From Rhodococcus opacus B4 (GTDB lineage Bacteria > Actinomycetota > Actinomycetes > Mycobacteriales > Mycobacteriaceae), in contig NC_012522.1 in NCBI RefSeq assembly GCF_000010805.1, positions 4,898,001-4,962,000 on the forward strand: DNA of 64,000 bases, given 5' to 3'. Shown here in pieces: positions 18,045 through 26,577 of the stretch. The translations under genes were made by a program, and so were the position numbers. Positions within the stretch are counted from its first letter, which is position 1; each line of letters opens with the position of its first letter. Below the pieces are notes generated by a model. That model was not told the origin of the DNA and did no database searches. It saw only the letters and a program-made list of their open reading frames with translations.

Positions 18045-19006
18045 CTGCCCGCGCATGCGCTCACCGCGGTAGGGGCGAGCGCCGCGGTTCCGCGCACGAC
18101 CGCCACGCCGCCCTGCCGTATCGACCCGGTGACGGACAACGTGCCGTCGTCCACCGCGTCCAGCCGGATCGTGGTCCGTTCGTCGAGTTCGGCGAAACGG
18201 TGGAACGTGGCTCCCAGGGACGCGAGGTGCGCGTCCGGTAGTCCGAGTCGGGCACAGGCCGCCTGCCGGATCGCCTCGAACAGCAGCATCCCGGGAATGT
18301 GATCACACGGATGGTCGAACAGGACGGGATGCGCGGTGTCGACCCGCACCTCCCACTCGTCCCTGGCACGCTGCGGCCCGAGGACCACGTGGGCGTCGTC
18401 GACATGACCGACCAGACCGGACCGGACGGGGTCCGGGCACCAGGGCGTTCCCACGGTCCGCGGGCCACGATCACCCCACCGGGCGCGTGCGTACGCGGCC
18501 GGGGGGAAGACGGCCGCGTCACCGGTAGCGGCGCCGATCTGCAGCCCGCCGCACCGGAACCGCAGGTCGACGCGGAACGCGGCGAGCGCGTCGCCTCGGT
18601 AGACGTGCCGCGACACGGCGACCTCGACGATCACGTCGGCAGCGGCGGCGCCGACCTCGAGCGCGTCCGGCGACGCGGAAACCTGCAGGTGCTGCATGAC
18701 GAACCGGTTCGGCAACGGGACGCGGTAGCGGGTGTGACCCAGGTAGATCGCGGTCTGCCGGAGCGTTTCCGCCAGCAGCATGGTGTCGTAGTGCCCGTCC
18801 CGGGCGCGGTAGAAGCCGTGCAGCCGGGGCCACTGCGCGGCGAGAACGAACCGGTCCGGCTCCGGCAGCGGGACGCAGTCGGTGAGGAACACCTCGGACA
18901 CGGATTGCCGATGCACATACCTGCGCGGCACGGTCCGCTCGAACGAGAGTGGGGGGAGCGCATCGGGCACCGGCCGGGAAACTCGCGCCACAACTCCACT
19001 CCCCAC
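18041..19006 (-). CDS. gblA: GblA, AfsA-family gamma-butyrolactone synthase
   Basis: The 321-residue protein has two AfsA hotdog-like repeats. The first has VPRRYVHRQSVSEVFLTD and the second has DHIPGMLLFEAIRQAA, near residue 245. Such enzymes condense a beta-ketoacyl-ACP with dihydroxyacetone phosphate to start butyrolactone signal synthesis. With gblR and gblE it forms a complete signalling cassette like the one described in R. jostii RHA1. The start is GTG at 19006; a GTG at codon 6 is closer to a GGAG sequence and is an alternative. Confidence 0.88.
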   Translation of the reverse strand: MGSGVVARVSRPVPDALPPLSFERTVPRRYVHRQSVSEVFLTDCVPLPEPDRFVLAAQWPRLHGFYRARDGHYDTMLLAETLRQTAIYLGHTRYRVPLPNRFVMQHLQVSASPDALEVGAAAADVIVEVAVSRHVYRGDALAAFRVDLRFRCGGLQIGAATGDAAVFPPAAYARARWGDRGPRTVGTPWCPDPVRSGLVGHVDDAHVVLGPQRARDEWEVRVDTAHPVLFDHPCDHIPGMLLFEAIRQAACARLGLPDAHLASLGATFHRFAELDERTTIRLDAVDDGTLSVTGSIRQGGVAVVRGTAALAPTAVSACAGS

Positions 19007-19049
19007 AGAACCGGTCGGCCCGATGCCGCGGACCGCCCGAACTATAGAA

Positions 19050-19069
19050 CACAGACCGCGCGGTCTGTG
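19050..19069 (-). promoter_or_regulatory. Autoregulatory element (butyrolactone receptor operator) of gblA
   Basis: CACAGACCGCGCGGTCTGTG is a perfect 20-base palindrome resembling ScbR/ArpA autoregulatory elements (ACAnACCG...CGGTnTGT). On the minus strand a TATAGT -10 hexamer lies at 19041-19046, so the palindrome would cover the -35 region of gblA. Binding of GblR here would block gblA transcription until the lactone accumulates. Confidence 0.78.
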
Positions 19070-19088
19070 ATGTGGGGAGTGTGCGTTG

Positions 19089-19664
19089 TTACCGGCCCTT
19101 CAGGCTGCCGATTCGAAGCGATCCGGGGTTGTCGTCCTCGTCGAGGTCCTCTTCGACCTCCCGGACGTACTCCTTCGGGTCCTTGTCCGAGGTGTCCGCC
19201 TCCGACAGGGAACGGTGAACGAGGAAGTATTCGGCGAACCGCCGCCCGAGCGACTCGCGAAGATCTTCCGGGGCGGTCCGGAAATCGGCCAGGCCCTCGC
19301 GTTCCTCCTCGGCCATGTGCTCGTCGTTCGCCCGGCGCGTCCGGCCGACCGCCGCCCACCACTCCTCGGAGAGGATGGGGTTACGCGCCGCCGCCCGGAC
19401 GCCGTCGCGGATGTCGTTGTGGTCCCCGATCGCGTCGAGAGTCTCTGCTTCCGCCTCCGCGTCGTCGCCGACACGGAGAAGCTGGGGATAGAAGATTTCC
19501 TCTTCCGCCGCAGCGTGCAGATCCAGGCGTTTCGCCAACGGCGTCCACACCGCCTCCACGGCAGTGATCTCCACCCGGCGCCGAGACTTCAATTCGTCCA
19601 GCGCGGCGAACTGCCGCCGGAACCACTCGTGGTCGTCGAAAATCAACTCGATGATGTCAGGCAT
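19089..19664 (-). CDS. Hemerythrin HHE cation-binding domain protein
   Basis: The 191-residue protein has the histidine/glutamate pattern of a di-iron hemerythrin-like four-helix bundle: HEWFRRQF, HAAAEEEIFYP, HNDIRDGV and HMAEEEREGL. The C terminus is acidic. Such proteins sense or buffer oxygen, nitric oxide or peroxide. The start is placed at MPDIIEL; an upstream extension lacks conservation. Confidence 0.85.
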   Translation of the reverse strand: MPDIIELIFDDHEWFRRQFAALDELKSRRRVEITAVEAVWTPLAKRLDLHAAAEEEIFYPQLLRVGDDAEAEAETLDAIGDHNDIRDGVRAAARNPILSEEWWAAVGRTRRANDEHMAEEEREGLADFRTAPEDLRESLGRRFAEYFLVHRSLSEADTSDKDPKEYVREVEEDLDEDDNPGSLRIGSLKGR

Positions 19665-19870
19665 GATTCGCCCCCGATCCAGCCGCCGACAATAGGTACC
19701 AGCCATGGTAATTGGGAAACACGCGCTCATCGTGTGTTACGGCCCCTCACCCAGAGGGAGTAATCGTGATTCCGCGCGGGGTATTTCCGGCAGGATTTGT
19801 AGCGTCGATCACATCGCGGCGCTTACGGTCGCCGTGACCAGATCTTGCGCCGCGAAATTGAGGAGCCTTT

Positions 19871-20890
19871 GTGATCACCGCTGCTGATGTGGATTACCAC
19901 CCGAGTGAGCCGTCGGCTCGTACCTGGGCCGAGACCATTGTCTTGGTCTTTTCTGTTCCGGAGGCCGGAATCCTCGGCAACGCGTACGTGTTGTCTCGGC
20001 CGAATGTCGGGGCGACCATCTCGTCGGTCGTCGTGCATTCCGGTCTCTGCACCCAGCCCTACGAGATCGACTTCACGGACCCGCAGATGCATGTACCCGC
20101 ACCGGATGTGTTCTCCAAGTTCACGCTGGAGAGCGGCCTGAGTCTCGAGGCGACGAACGCTCCCCGCGATTTCCGCGTCTCCTACGAAAACGCCCTGGGG
20201 GCCTGTCGTTTCGACCTCCAATTCCAAGGCCTGCACGAACCTTTCGATGTGCACGACGCCACGCAGAACCCGCTCGTGGCCGGCGCAGACGGCCCTGTCG
20301 ACACCGGGCTCGGTGACGTGTGGGCCAACGGGCACTACGACATGATCGGGCACGTGACCGGCACCCTGGAACTGCGGGGCAAGGAGTACCAGGTCGATTG
20401 CTTCGACGGCATGGACCGTAGTTGGGGGCCTCGCGCGGAGCTCGGACACAGTGGCGCCGCCTGGATCCACGTGACGCTCGGCCCCGACTTCGGCCTGCAC
20501 CTGGGGATGGCCCTGGGCATCCGGAACGGGGAGGTGATTTACGACGGTCTGCGCTTCGGCTACGTCGTCGAGGACGGCGAAGTCTTCGGGATCACCCACG
20601 CGACCGTCGAGGCCTCCCGAGTCGACATGATCGCAGTCAACAACCACATCACCGCGGTAGACGTCCGTGGCAAGAAGCATGAATTCTTCGGTACGGCCGT
20701 CGGTGGTGCACCGTGGTACAGCTTCAGTCCCGCCTACGTCAGTTGCCAGAGTCTGTTCCGTTATCAGGTGGGCAACCGGGTCGGGTACGCCGAGGCGACG
20801 GACGTGCTGGGTCTCGAGTTCCTCGCCGAACGACTGTCGAGTTCCGGCCGGCTGCGCGCCGTGGCCACATCGCACGCGAACGGAGCATGA
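19871..20890 (+). CDS. DUF7064/DUF7065-like protein, copy 1
   Basis: A 339-residue soluble protein of unknown function. Landmarks are FDVHDATQNP, DCFDGMDRSWGPR near residue 180 and VDVRGKK. All three recur in the paralogue at 61022-62044 (FDIHDPQ, MDRSWGPR, VTDVRGKK), so the two are clearly homologous. The fold may resemble lipocalin/AttH-type proteins that handle hydrophobic compounds; this is conjecture. The GTG start at 19871 has GAGGAG upstream. A phosphotransferase remnant follows three bases later. Confidence 0.75.
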   Translation: MITAADVDYHPSEPSARTWAETIVLVFSVPEAGILGNAYVLSRPNVGATISSVVVHSGLCTQPYEIDFTDPQMHVPAPDVFSKFTLESGLSLEATNAPRDFRVSYENALGACRFDLQFQGLHEPFDVHDATQNPLVAGADGPVDTGLGDVWANGHYDMIGHVTGTLELRGKEYQVDCFDGMDRSWGPRAELGHSGAAWIHVTLGPDFGLHLGMALGIRNGEVIYDGLRFGYVVEDGEVFGITHATVEASRVDMIAVNNHITAVDVRGKKHEFFGTAVGGAPWYSFSPAYVSCQSLFRYQVGNRVGYAEATDVLGLEFLAERLSSSGRLRAVATSHANGA

Positions 20891-20893
20891 AAC

Positions 20894-21297
20894 ATGGTGA
20901 TGACAACGCCGACTTCCCGCGCGGCCGCGCGCGTGGAGCCCACGATCGACGCCGTGCTGCGTCGCAAGATGCAACGGCGGGGGGCCATGATCCATGAGCA
21001 GCCCGCAATCGACGCTGTGTCGGAACGTTTGCGGGAGTTCCTCTCCCGCAGGATCGACGGGGAATTCCTCATCGAGAATATCGGCCGACTTGCGGGCGGC
21101 GCGTCGAAAGAGCAATTCGTTTTCGATCTGGACTGGGTGCGGAACGGGCACCGCGGGCGGGACCGTATGGTGTTGCGGATGGATCCGCCGGGGTCGATGG
21201 TCGAGACCCCGCGGCTGCGCGAGTTCGAAGTACTGAAGATGCTCGACGGTGTGGTGCCCGTGCCGCTTGTGTTCTGGGCGACCGAGGATCCCGCCGA
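20894..21297 (+). pseudogene. N-terminal fragment of an APH-fold phosphotransferase
   Basis: About 135 residues align with the N-terminal half of the intact gene at 57867: RRKMQRRG against TRKMERRA, LAGGASKEQ against LTGGASKIQ, and MVLRMDPPGSMVETPRLREF against LVLRMEPPES...TSRMREF. The match stops after PVPLVFWATED, and the frame then runs into unrelated sequence. The catalytic HGD and DWE motifs are missing. It is a 5' remnant joined by deletion to a short-chain dehydrogenase tail. Confidence 0.8.
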
Positions 21298-21452
21298 ACA
21301 AGAAAATCTTCGACAAGATCGTCTCGCAGGCTCAGCTGGGCCTGACCGAGCCCGAGGATCTGGCCGATACAATTCTGTTCCTCGCATCTCCGCTCTCGCG
21401 CAGAATCACAGGACAGGTAATCAGTGTGAACGGTGGTATCTCCGTTGCCTGA
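21297..21452 (+). pseudogene. C-terminal remnant of a short-chain dehydrogenase
   Basis: About 50 codons read KKIFDKIVSQAQLG, then LTEPEDLADTILFLASPLSR, then ITGQVISVNGGISVA, the usual last part of a FabG-like dehydrogenase, ending in TGA at 21450-21452. The nucleotide-binding and catalytic parts are absent. The break with the phosphotransferase fragment is at about 21292-21300 and marks a deletion that fused two former neighbours. Confidence 0.8.
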
Positions 21453-21453
21453 G

Positions 21454-22330
21454 ATGAGCACACGTGCGCCCCTCGTGCGCCGTCGTGTCCGGTCACGCGA
21501 GGACATCCTCGGCGTGGAACAGCAGCGATACCAGCACCTGCTACCCGGCTCGACGATTCACGCATGTCTTGCCGAATCGGCTCGTCGACACCCGGACAAG
21601 AGCGCGATCCTGCATCTCGATGGTCCGGACTTCATGGCGCCGTCCCGCGATGTCACGTATCGAGAGCTGCTGAACGGGGTGGAAGCGTCGGCATCGGTGT
21701 TTCTCGAGCGTGCGGCGGGCGCGCCGAGTGTTGTCGCGGTGATGGTCCCGATGGTGCCCGAGGGATTGTTCGCCACCTGGGGTGCTCAGCGGGTGGGTAC
21801 GGCGGTGCCGCTGAATCCTTTTCTGGAACTTGCTTCGCTCGTCAATGTCCTGAACCTCACCTCGGCGACCGTTCTGGTTACGACCGGAGAGATCCTTCGA
21901 GAACGCGGTGTGGACGCGGCTGCGGTTCTGGCGAGGGTTGCGACACTTCGCGATGTCCTTCTCGTCGATGGCGACACCAGCACGTTCACCGCAGCGTTGA
22001 CCGAACATCGCGGCCGCTCCGTCGAGATCGAGGACGACCCCCATCGGGACGCAATCGTCATGCCCACCGGGGAACCACGGGAGCGCCGAAGTTGGTGCGC
22101 ATGTCGCAGCGCGGCCAACTCGTCGTTGCGTGGAACGTCGGAGCGCTGATGGGATGCGAGGAAGACGGCGTGGGTGGCCACGGAATGCCGAACTTTCACT
22201 GCGGCGGAAGCATCGCTCTCGCCCTTCGATCGGTTGTGTACGGCCAGACTCGGCTGACATTGACGTCCGGTGGCTTCCGGTCGCGGGACGTTGTCGAGAA
22301 GTTCTGGACGGCAGGCGCATGTGCACTGGC
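21454..22330 (+). pseudogene. Acyl-CoA synthetase (AMP-forming) remnant, frameshifted and truncated
   Basis: The first part (from ATG 21454) encodes the N-terminal domain with LLPGSTIHACLAESARRHPD. At about 22067-22073 one G is missing from the phosphate-binding loop codons. As a result TGGTTGAPK is split between two frames, and the second frame continues to about KFWTAG. The C-terminal domain is missing. It is a pseudogene two bases after the dehydrogenase remnant, so three successive genes have decayed here. Confidence 0.82.
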
Positions 22331-22377
22331 TCAGGGTCGTCGAGGAATCCGCGCCGAAGTAGGTCGCGGTGGTCCGG

Positions 22378-22632
22378 TCACCCCGCGGTGCGAACGCGCG
22401 AGTACGACCTTTTCCTACCCGGCCGTGCGGGTGCGAGTTTGGTCGTGCAGAGTTCGTCGAGTCGGTGTTTGACTTTGTCGTTGATGGTGGGGTGGTGGGT
22501 GAGGAGACGTTGTAACCGGCGGTAGAACACGGTCGGGAACACGCCGAATTCGGGGAGGATGTGTTCGTCGCCGCCGCCAAAGGGTGCCCATTTGACCGCG
22601 AAGTCGAGCATGTCGAGTTCTTCCCTGGTCAC
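22378..22632 (-). CDS. Small DUF3263-like protein of the P450 operon
   Basis: The 84-residue protein includes MLDFAVKWAPFGGGDEHILP and FYRRLQRLL, a pattern like DUF3263 small helical proteins, and has a basic C terminus (RPGRKRSYSR). GTG at 22632 follows AGGAG. It is the last gene of the minus-strand oxidation operon, 76 bases after the aldehyde dehydrogenase. A DNA- or RNA-binding role is suggested only by its size and charge. Confidence 0.6.
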   Translation of the reverse strand: MTREELDMLDFAVKWAPFGGGDEHILPEFGVFPTVFYRRLQRLLTHHPTINDKVKHRLDELCTTKLAPARPGRKRSYSRVRTAG

Positions 22633-22708
22633 GGGTGTCTCCTGTTTCTCTGCTGTCGGGTAAGCGGGTGCGGCCGTGCGATTCCTCGCGCGGCCGCACC
22701 CGGCCGGG

Positions 22709-24145
22709 TCATCTCACGTCGAGGTAGATGCTCTTGAGCTGCTGGTAGCTCGCGAGTCCCTCGGGTCCGAGTTCGCGGCCGAGGCCGCTGTCCTTGATGC
22801 CGCCGAAGGGCGCGGTGGGGTCGTTGGAGTAGCCGTTGATGCCGACGGTTCCGCTGGCGACGTTGCGCGCGAACGCGGCGCCACGGTCGGGGTCGGCGGT
22901 CCAGATGGAGCCACCGAGTCCGTAGTCGGAGTGGTTGGCGATCGCGATGGCTTCGGCCTCGTCGGTGTAGGGGATGACCGAGAGGACAGGGCCGAAGATC
23001 TCCTCCTGGGCGATGGTGTGGCCGGTTTCGACGTCGGCGAAGACGGTGGGTTCGACGAACCAGCCGTGGTCGATGTTGTCGGGTCGGCGGCCGCCGGTGG
23101 TGACGCGGCCGCCGTCGGAGCGGCCCTTGTCGATGTAGCTTTCGACGCGGTGCCGTTGCCGGGCGGAGACGAGGGGCCCCATCTGGGTGGTGTCGGACAG
23201 CGGGTCGCCGACCGCCAGGCTCCTGGCGAGGTCGGTGATCGTGTCGACGATCTCGGTGTACCGCGAGCGGGGTGCGAGGACGCGGGTGCCGAGCCAGCAG
23301 ATCTGGCCGTTGTTGAGGAGGGTCGCGGCGTAGAAGGATTCGAGGTTCGCGGCGAGGTCGGCGTCGTCGAGGATGACGGCGGCGGATTTGCCGCCGAGTT
23401 CGAGGGTGACGGGCCGGAGCAGTTCGCCGCAGGTGCGGGCGATGGCGCGGCCGGCCCCGGTGGAGCCGGTGAAGGACACCTTGTCGATGCCGGGGTGGGC
23501 GACGAGGTAGGCGCCGAGTTCGCGGCCGCCGGGGACGATGTTCAGCACCCCGGCGGGCAGTCCCGCGGCGATGGCGGCCTCGGCCATGAGGAACGCGTCG
23601 AGCACGGTCTCGGGGGAGGGCTTGAGGACCACGGTGCACCCGGCGGCGAGGGCGGGGGCGAGTTTGAGGAACGTGATGGCCTGCGGCACGTTCCACGGGA
23701 CGATGGCCCCGACGACGCCGATCGGGGAGCGGGTGACGAGGGTGGATCCGCCGAGCATGCCGGGCCGGATCTCGTCTTCCTGCTTCGCCGCCATGTCGGC
23801 GTAGTAGCGGAGCAAGACAGGTGGGAAGCCGCCCTCGAACTGCCGGGCGAGGGTGATGGGCATGCCGTTCTGGCTGCTCACGCGGGTCGAAGTGTCCTCG
23901 GCGCGGGCTTCGAGTTCGTCGGCGAAGCGGCCGAGCACCTCGGCGCGCTGTGCTGCGCTCCATGCCGCCCACTCCGTGAGTGCGGCGCGTGCGGCGTCGA
24001 CGGCGTCGTCGATGTCCGTCTCGGCGCCCTCGGGGACCGAGCCGATCTGCTGTTCGGTGGTGGGGGAAATGACCGGGATGGTGGAGGCGCCGGAGGGCTT
24101 GGCCCATCCGCCGCGGATGTAGAGATCGGTGTAGTCGATCGTCAT
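22709..24145 (-). CDS. NAD(P)-dependent aldehyde dehydrogenase
   Basis: A full-length 478-residue enzyme. It has VVPWNVPQ-type and FTGSTGAGR coenzyme segments, the catalytic glutamate in LELGGKSA, the nucleophilic cysteine in NNGQICWLGTR (about residue 285) and EEIFGPVLSV. Its position after an alcohol dehydrogenase and a P450 system suggests oxidation of a terpenoid-type aldehyde to the acid. The gene order resembles the terpineol (terp) operon of Pseudomonas. Confidence 0.9.
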   Translation of the reverse strand: MTIDYTDLYIRGGWAKPSGASTIPVISPTTEQQIGSVPEGAETDIDDAVDAARAALTEWAAWSAAQRAEVLGRFADELEARAEDTSTRVSSQNGMPITLARQFEGGFPPVLLRYYADMAAKQEDEIRPGMLGGSTLVTRSPIGVVGAIVPWNVPQAITFLKLAPALAAGCTVVLKPSPETVLDAFLMAEAAIAAGLPAGVLNIVPGGRELGAYLVAHPGIDKVSFTGSTGAGRAIARTCGELLRPVTLELGGKSAAVILDDADLAANLESFYAATLLNNGQICWLGTRVLAPRSRYTEIVDTITDLARSLAVGDPLSDTTQMGPLVSARQRHRVESYIDKGRSDGGRVTTGGRRPDNIDHGWFVEPTVFADVETGHTIAQEEIFGPVLSVIPYTDEAEAIAIANHSDYGLGGSIWTADPDRGAAFARNVASGTVGINGYSNDPTAPFGGIKDSGLGRELGPEGLASYQQLKSIYLDVR

Positions 24146-24180
24146 CGGGTGTCCTTCTCGGGAGGTTCGGTGAGGGGGTG

Positions 24181-25293
24181 TCAGTCCTGCACGAGCACGG
24201 GCTTGAGGACCTCGCCGCGGTGCTGGGCGTCGATCGCGTCGTTGATCTTCGCGAACGGGAACGTGGTGACGAGTTTGTCGAGCGGGAACCGGCCGGCCTT
24301 GTACAGCTCGACGAGTTCGGGGATGAACTCGTCGGGGACGCTGTCGCCCTCGATGATTCCGGTGATCGTCAGACCCATGGCGAGGGAGTTGATGATGTTC
24401 AGCGGCACGGACGATTCGGGGTCGGCCGGTACACCGATCAGGCCGACCTTGCCGTGGAAGGTCATGGAGCCGACGAGCGATTCGATCACGGCAGGGATGC
24501 CGGAGGTGTCGATCGCGTAGTCCACGCCGGCGGGGATGATGGCGCGGACCTGCTCGGCGACCGGGCCGGCGGCGGGGTCGAGGGCGTGGGTGGCGCCGAG
24601 TTCGAGGGCGAGGTCACGACGAGACTGGTGGGGTTCGACGGCGATGATGGTGGTGCAGCCCTGGACGACGGCACCCATGACGGCGGCCAGGCCGACCGAT
24701 CCGGCGCCGGCGACGAGGATCGCGGATCCGGGCCGGCAGTTCAGGGAGCGCATCACGGCGCCGGCGCCGGTCTGGATGCCGCAGCCCAGCGGTGCGAGGA
24801 GTTCGGCGGGGATGTCGGTGGGCACTTTCACGACGTTGCGTTCGAACGCGAGGCTGTAGGTGGCGAAAGAGGACTGCCCGAAGAACAGGCCGGTCAGGGA
24901 TTCGCCGTCGGCGGCGGTGATCGGGCCGGTGCCGTCGTCGCGGACGCCGTCGTAGGCGAGGTGCATGAACTGGTGGCAGTAGGACGGTGCCCCGGTGGTG
25001 CACGAGGGACAGGTGCCGCAGCTGTTGAAGGTGATGGCGACGCGGTCGCCGGGGGCGACCTTGGTGACGCCGTCGCCGATTTCGCGGACGATGCCGCAGC
25101 CTTCGTGGCCGAGGACGGCGGGCAGTGCGGTGGGGAGGGCGCCGTCGCGCGCGGCGAGGTCGGTGTGGCAGATGCCGACGGCCTCGATCTCGACGAGTAC
25201 CTCGCCGGTCCTCGGTCCGTCGATGGTGATCGGCTCGAGCGTGAACTCGGCGTGCGGTTCTCTCGCGACTGCTGCGAGTGCTTCCATCGTCAT
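24181..25293 (-). CDS. Zinc-dependent alcohol dehydrogenase, aryl/allylic alcohol class
   Basis: The 370-residue medium-chain dehydrogenase has GICHTDLAARDG and GHEGCGIV at the catalytic zinc site, four structural-zinc cysteines in SCGTCPSCTTGAPSYC, and the coenzyme motif GAGSVGLAAV near residue 200. This pattern is that of benzyl, geraniol and perillyl-type alcohol dehydrogenases. The start MTMEAL at 25293 is chosen over an upstream extension that crosses the gap to the reductase gene. Context suggests it oxidises the alcohol made by the P450. Confidence 0.88.
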   Translation of the reverse strand: MTMEALAAVAREPHAEFTLEPITIDGPRTGEVLVEIEAVGICHTDLAARDGALPTALPAVLGHEGCGIVREIGDGVTKVAPGDRVAITFNSCGTCPSCTTGAPSYCHQFMHLAYDGVRDDGTGPITAADGESLTGLFFGQSSFATYSLAFERNVVKVPTDIPAELLAPLGCGIQTGAGAVMRSLNCRPGSAILVAGAGSVGLAAVMGAVVQGCTTIIAVEPHQSRRDLALELGATHALDPAAGPVAEQVRAIIPAGVDYAIDTSGIPAVIESLVGSMTFHGKVGLIGVPADPESSVPLNIINSLAMGLTITGIIEGDSVPDEFIPELVELYKAGRFPLDKLVTTFPFAKINDAIDAQHRGEVLKPVLVQD

Positions 25294-25345
25294 GTCTCCA
25301 TGTCTTGTGCGGCCGGCCCGGTGGGGACGACCGGAATCGAAATGC

Positions 25346-26575
25346 TCAGAGAACGGCTTCCCGCAACGAGATGGCGGGATCGGCGAGAGCGGTGGGATCG
25401 ACCTTGCTGCGATTGCCGATGAACTTCTTGCCTGCCATGAATTCGCTTGCGGCATTCACGGTCTCGACGGCCACCGGGACCCCGTCGCTGTCGAGGTGGA
25501 ACAGGGCGAAGGACGAATCGGACGGGTTGCCGCGCAGGACGGCCCTCGTGTCGGGGCCGACCATACCTGCCATCTTCATCTTCAGGTCGAACTGATCGGA
25601 CCAGAACCACGGCACCTCGTGCGGCGACAGCGGCGTCCCCGTGATGACCGACGCCGCCTGCTTCGCCTGTTCGACTGCGCTGGGGATGCTTTCGAGTCGC
25701 ACCATCTTCCCGAGCGTGTCGTGCAGGCGGTAGGTCACGTCGCCGATCGCGAGAACGTGTGGATCGCTGGTGCGTGCCGAACCGTCCACGACGATCCCGG
25801 CGAGGCACTCGATGCCCGATTCCCGTGCCAGTGTGTCGTTCGGGATCGCGCCGACGCCGACCAGTACGAGATCACAGGGGATTTCGGTTCCGTCGCCGAG
25901 TTCGACACCCGCGACGCGACCGCTCTTCTCGGTGATTCCCCGGACCTCGGCACCGGTGAGGATGCGAGTGCCGCGGTTTCGGTGGAAGTCGGTGAGAGCG
26001 GCCGACAGTTCGGGACTCGCGACCCGCGCCAGCACCCGGTCTTCCCGTTCGATCACCGTGACCTCGCATCCGCGGGCGCGGGCCGAGGCGGCGACCTCGA
26101 GTCCGACGTACCCACCACCGATGATGGCGAGAGTCGATCCGGTGTGCACGGCCTCGCGCAATTGCGTGGCGTCGGCGAGGGTACGCAGGCTGAGCACACC
26201 CTCGAGATCGCTCCCCGGCAACGTCAGTGTCCGCGGCGCGGCGCCCGTCGCGAGAACGAGCGTCGTGTACTCGAGAATGTCACCGGACGCCGTCGTCGCG
26301 GTTCGCGCGTCCCGGTCGATCCGGACGACCGGATCGCCGAGCAGCGTGTCGATCGCGTTGTCGGCGTAGAACGATTCCGGCTTGAGCCACTGGACGAACT
26401 CGTCGTCGGCGTACTTCTTCGACAGCGGCGGGCGGTGATAGGGCGGATGGGTTTCGTCCCCGCACAGGACGATCCGACCGTCGAATTTCTGCTGCCGCAG
26501 CATGCCGGCGAGAGTGCCGCCGGCATGCCCGGCGCCGACGATCACCACGGTGGGTGTGGCTTGTGACGTGACCAT
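25346..26575 (-). CDS. Ferredoxin reductase (FAD, putidaredoxin-reductase type)
   Basis: The 409-residue flavoprotein has VIVGAGHAGG for FAD near the N terminus, IIGGGYVGLEVA for NADH near residue 150 and AIGDVTY near 275. It would pass electrons from NADH to the [2Fe-2S] ferredoxin encoded at 28188 for the P450. It starts two bases after the P450 stop, so the two are co-translated. Confidence 0.92.
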   Translation of the reverse strand: MVTSQATPTVVIVGAGHAGGTLAGMLRQQKFDGRIVLCGDETHPPYHRPPLSKKYADDEFVQWLKPESFYADNAIDTLLGDPVVRIDRDARTATTASGDILEYTTLVLATGAAPRTLTLPGSDLEGVLSLRTLADATQLREAVHTGSTLAIIGGGYVGLEVAASARARGCEVTVIEREDRVLARVASPELSAALTDFHRNRGTRILTGAEVRGITEKSGRVAGVELGDGTEIPCDLVLVGVGAIPNDTLARESGIECLAGIVVDGSARTSDPHVLAIGDVTYRLHDTLGKMVRLESIPSAVEQAKQAASVITGTPLSPHEVPWFWSDQFDLKMKMAGMVGPDTRAVLRGNPSDSSFALFHLDSDGVPVAVETVNAASEFMAGKKFIGNRSKVDPTALADPAISLREAVL

Positions 26576-26577
26576 GG

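Noticed and set aside
20894-21457. Complete phosphotransferase gene
   Set aside because: Homology ends at about residue 130 and the catalytic loop is missing; the remaining codons are a shadow of the dehydrogenase fragment.
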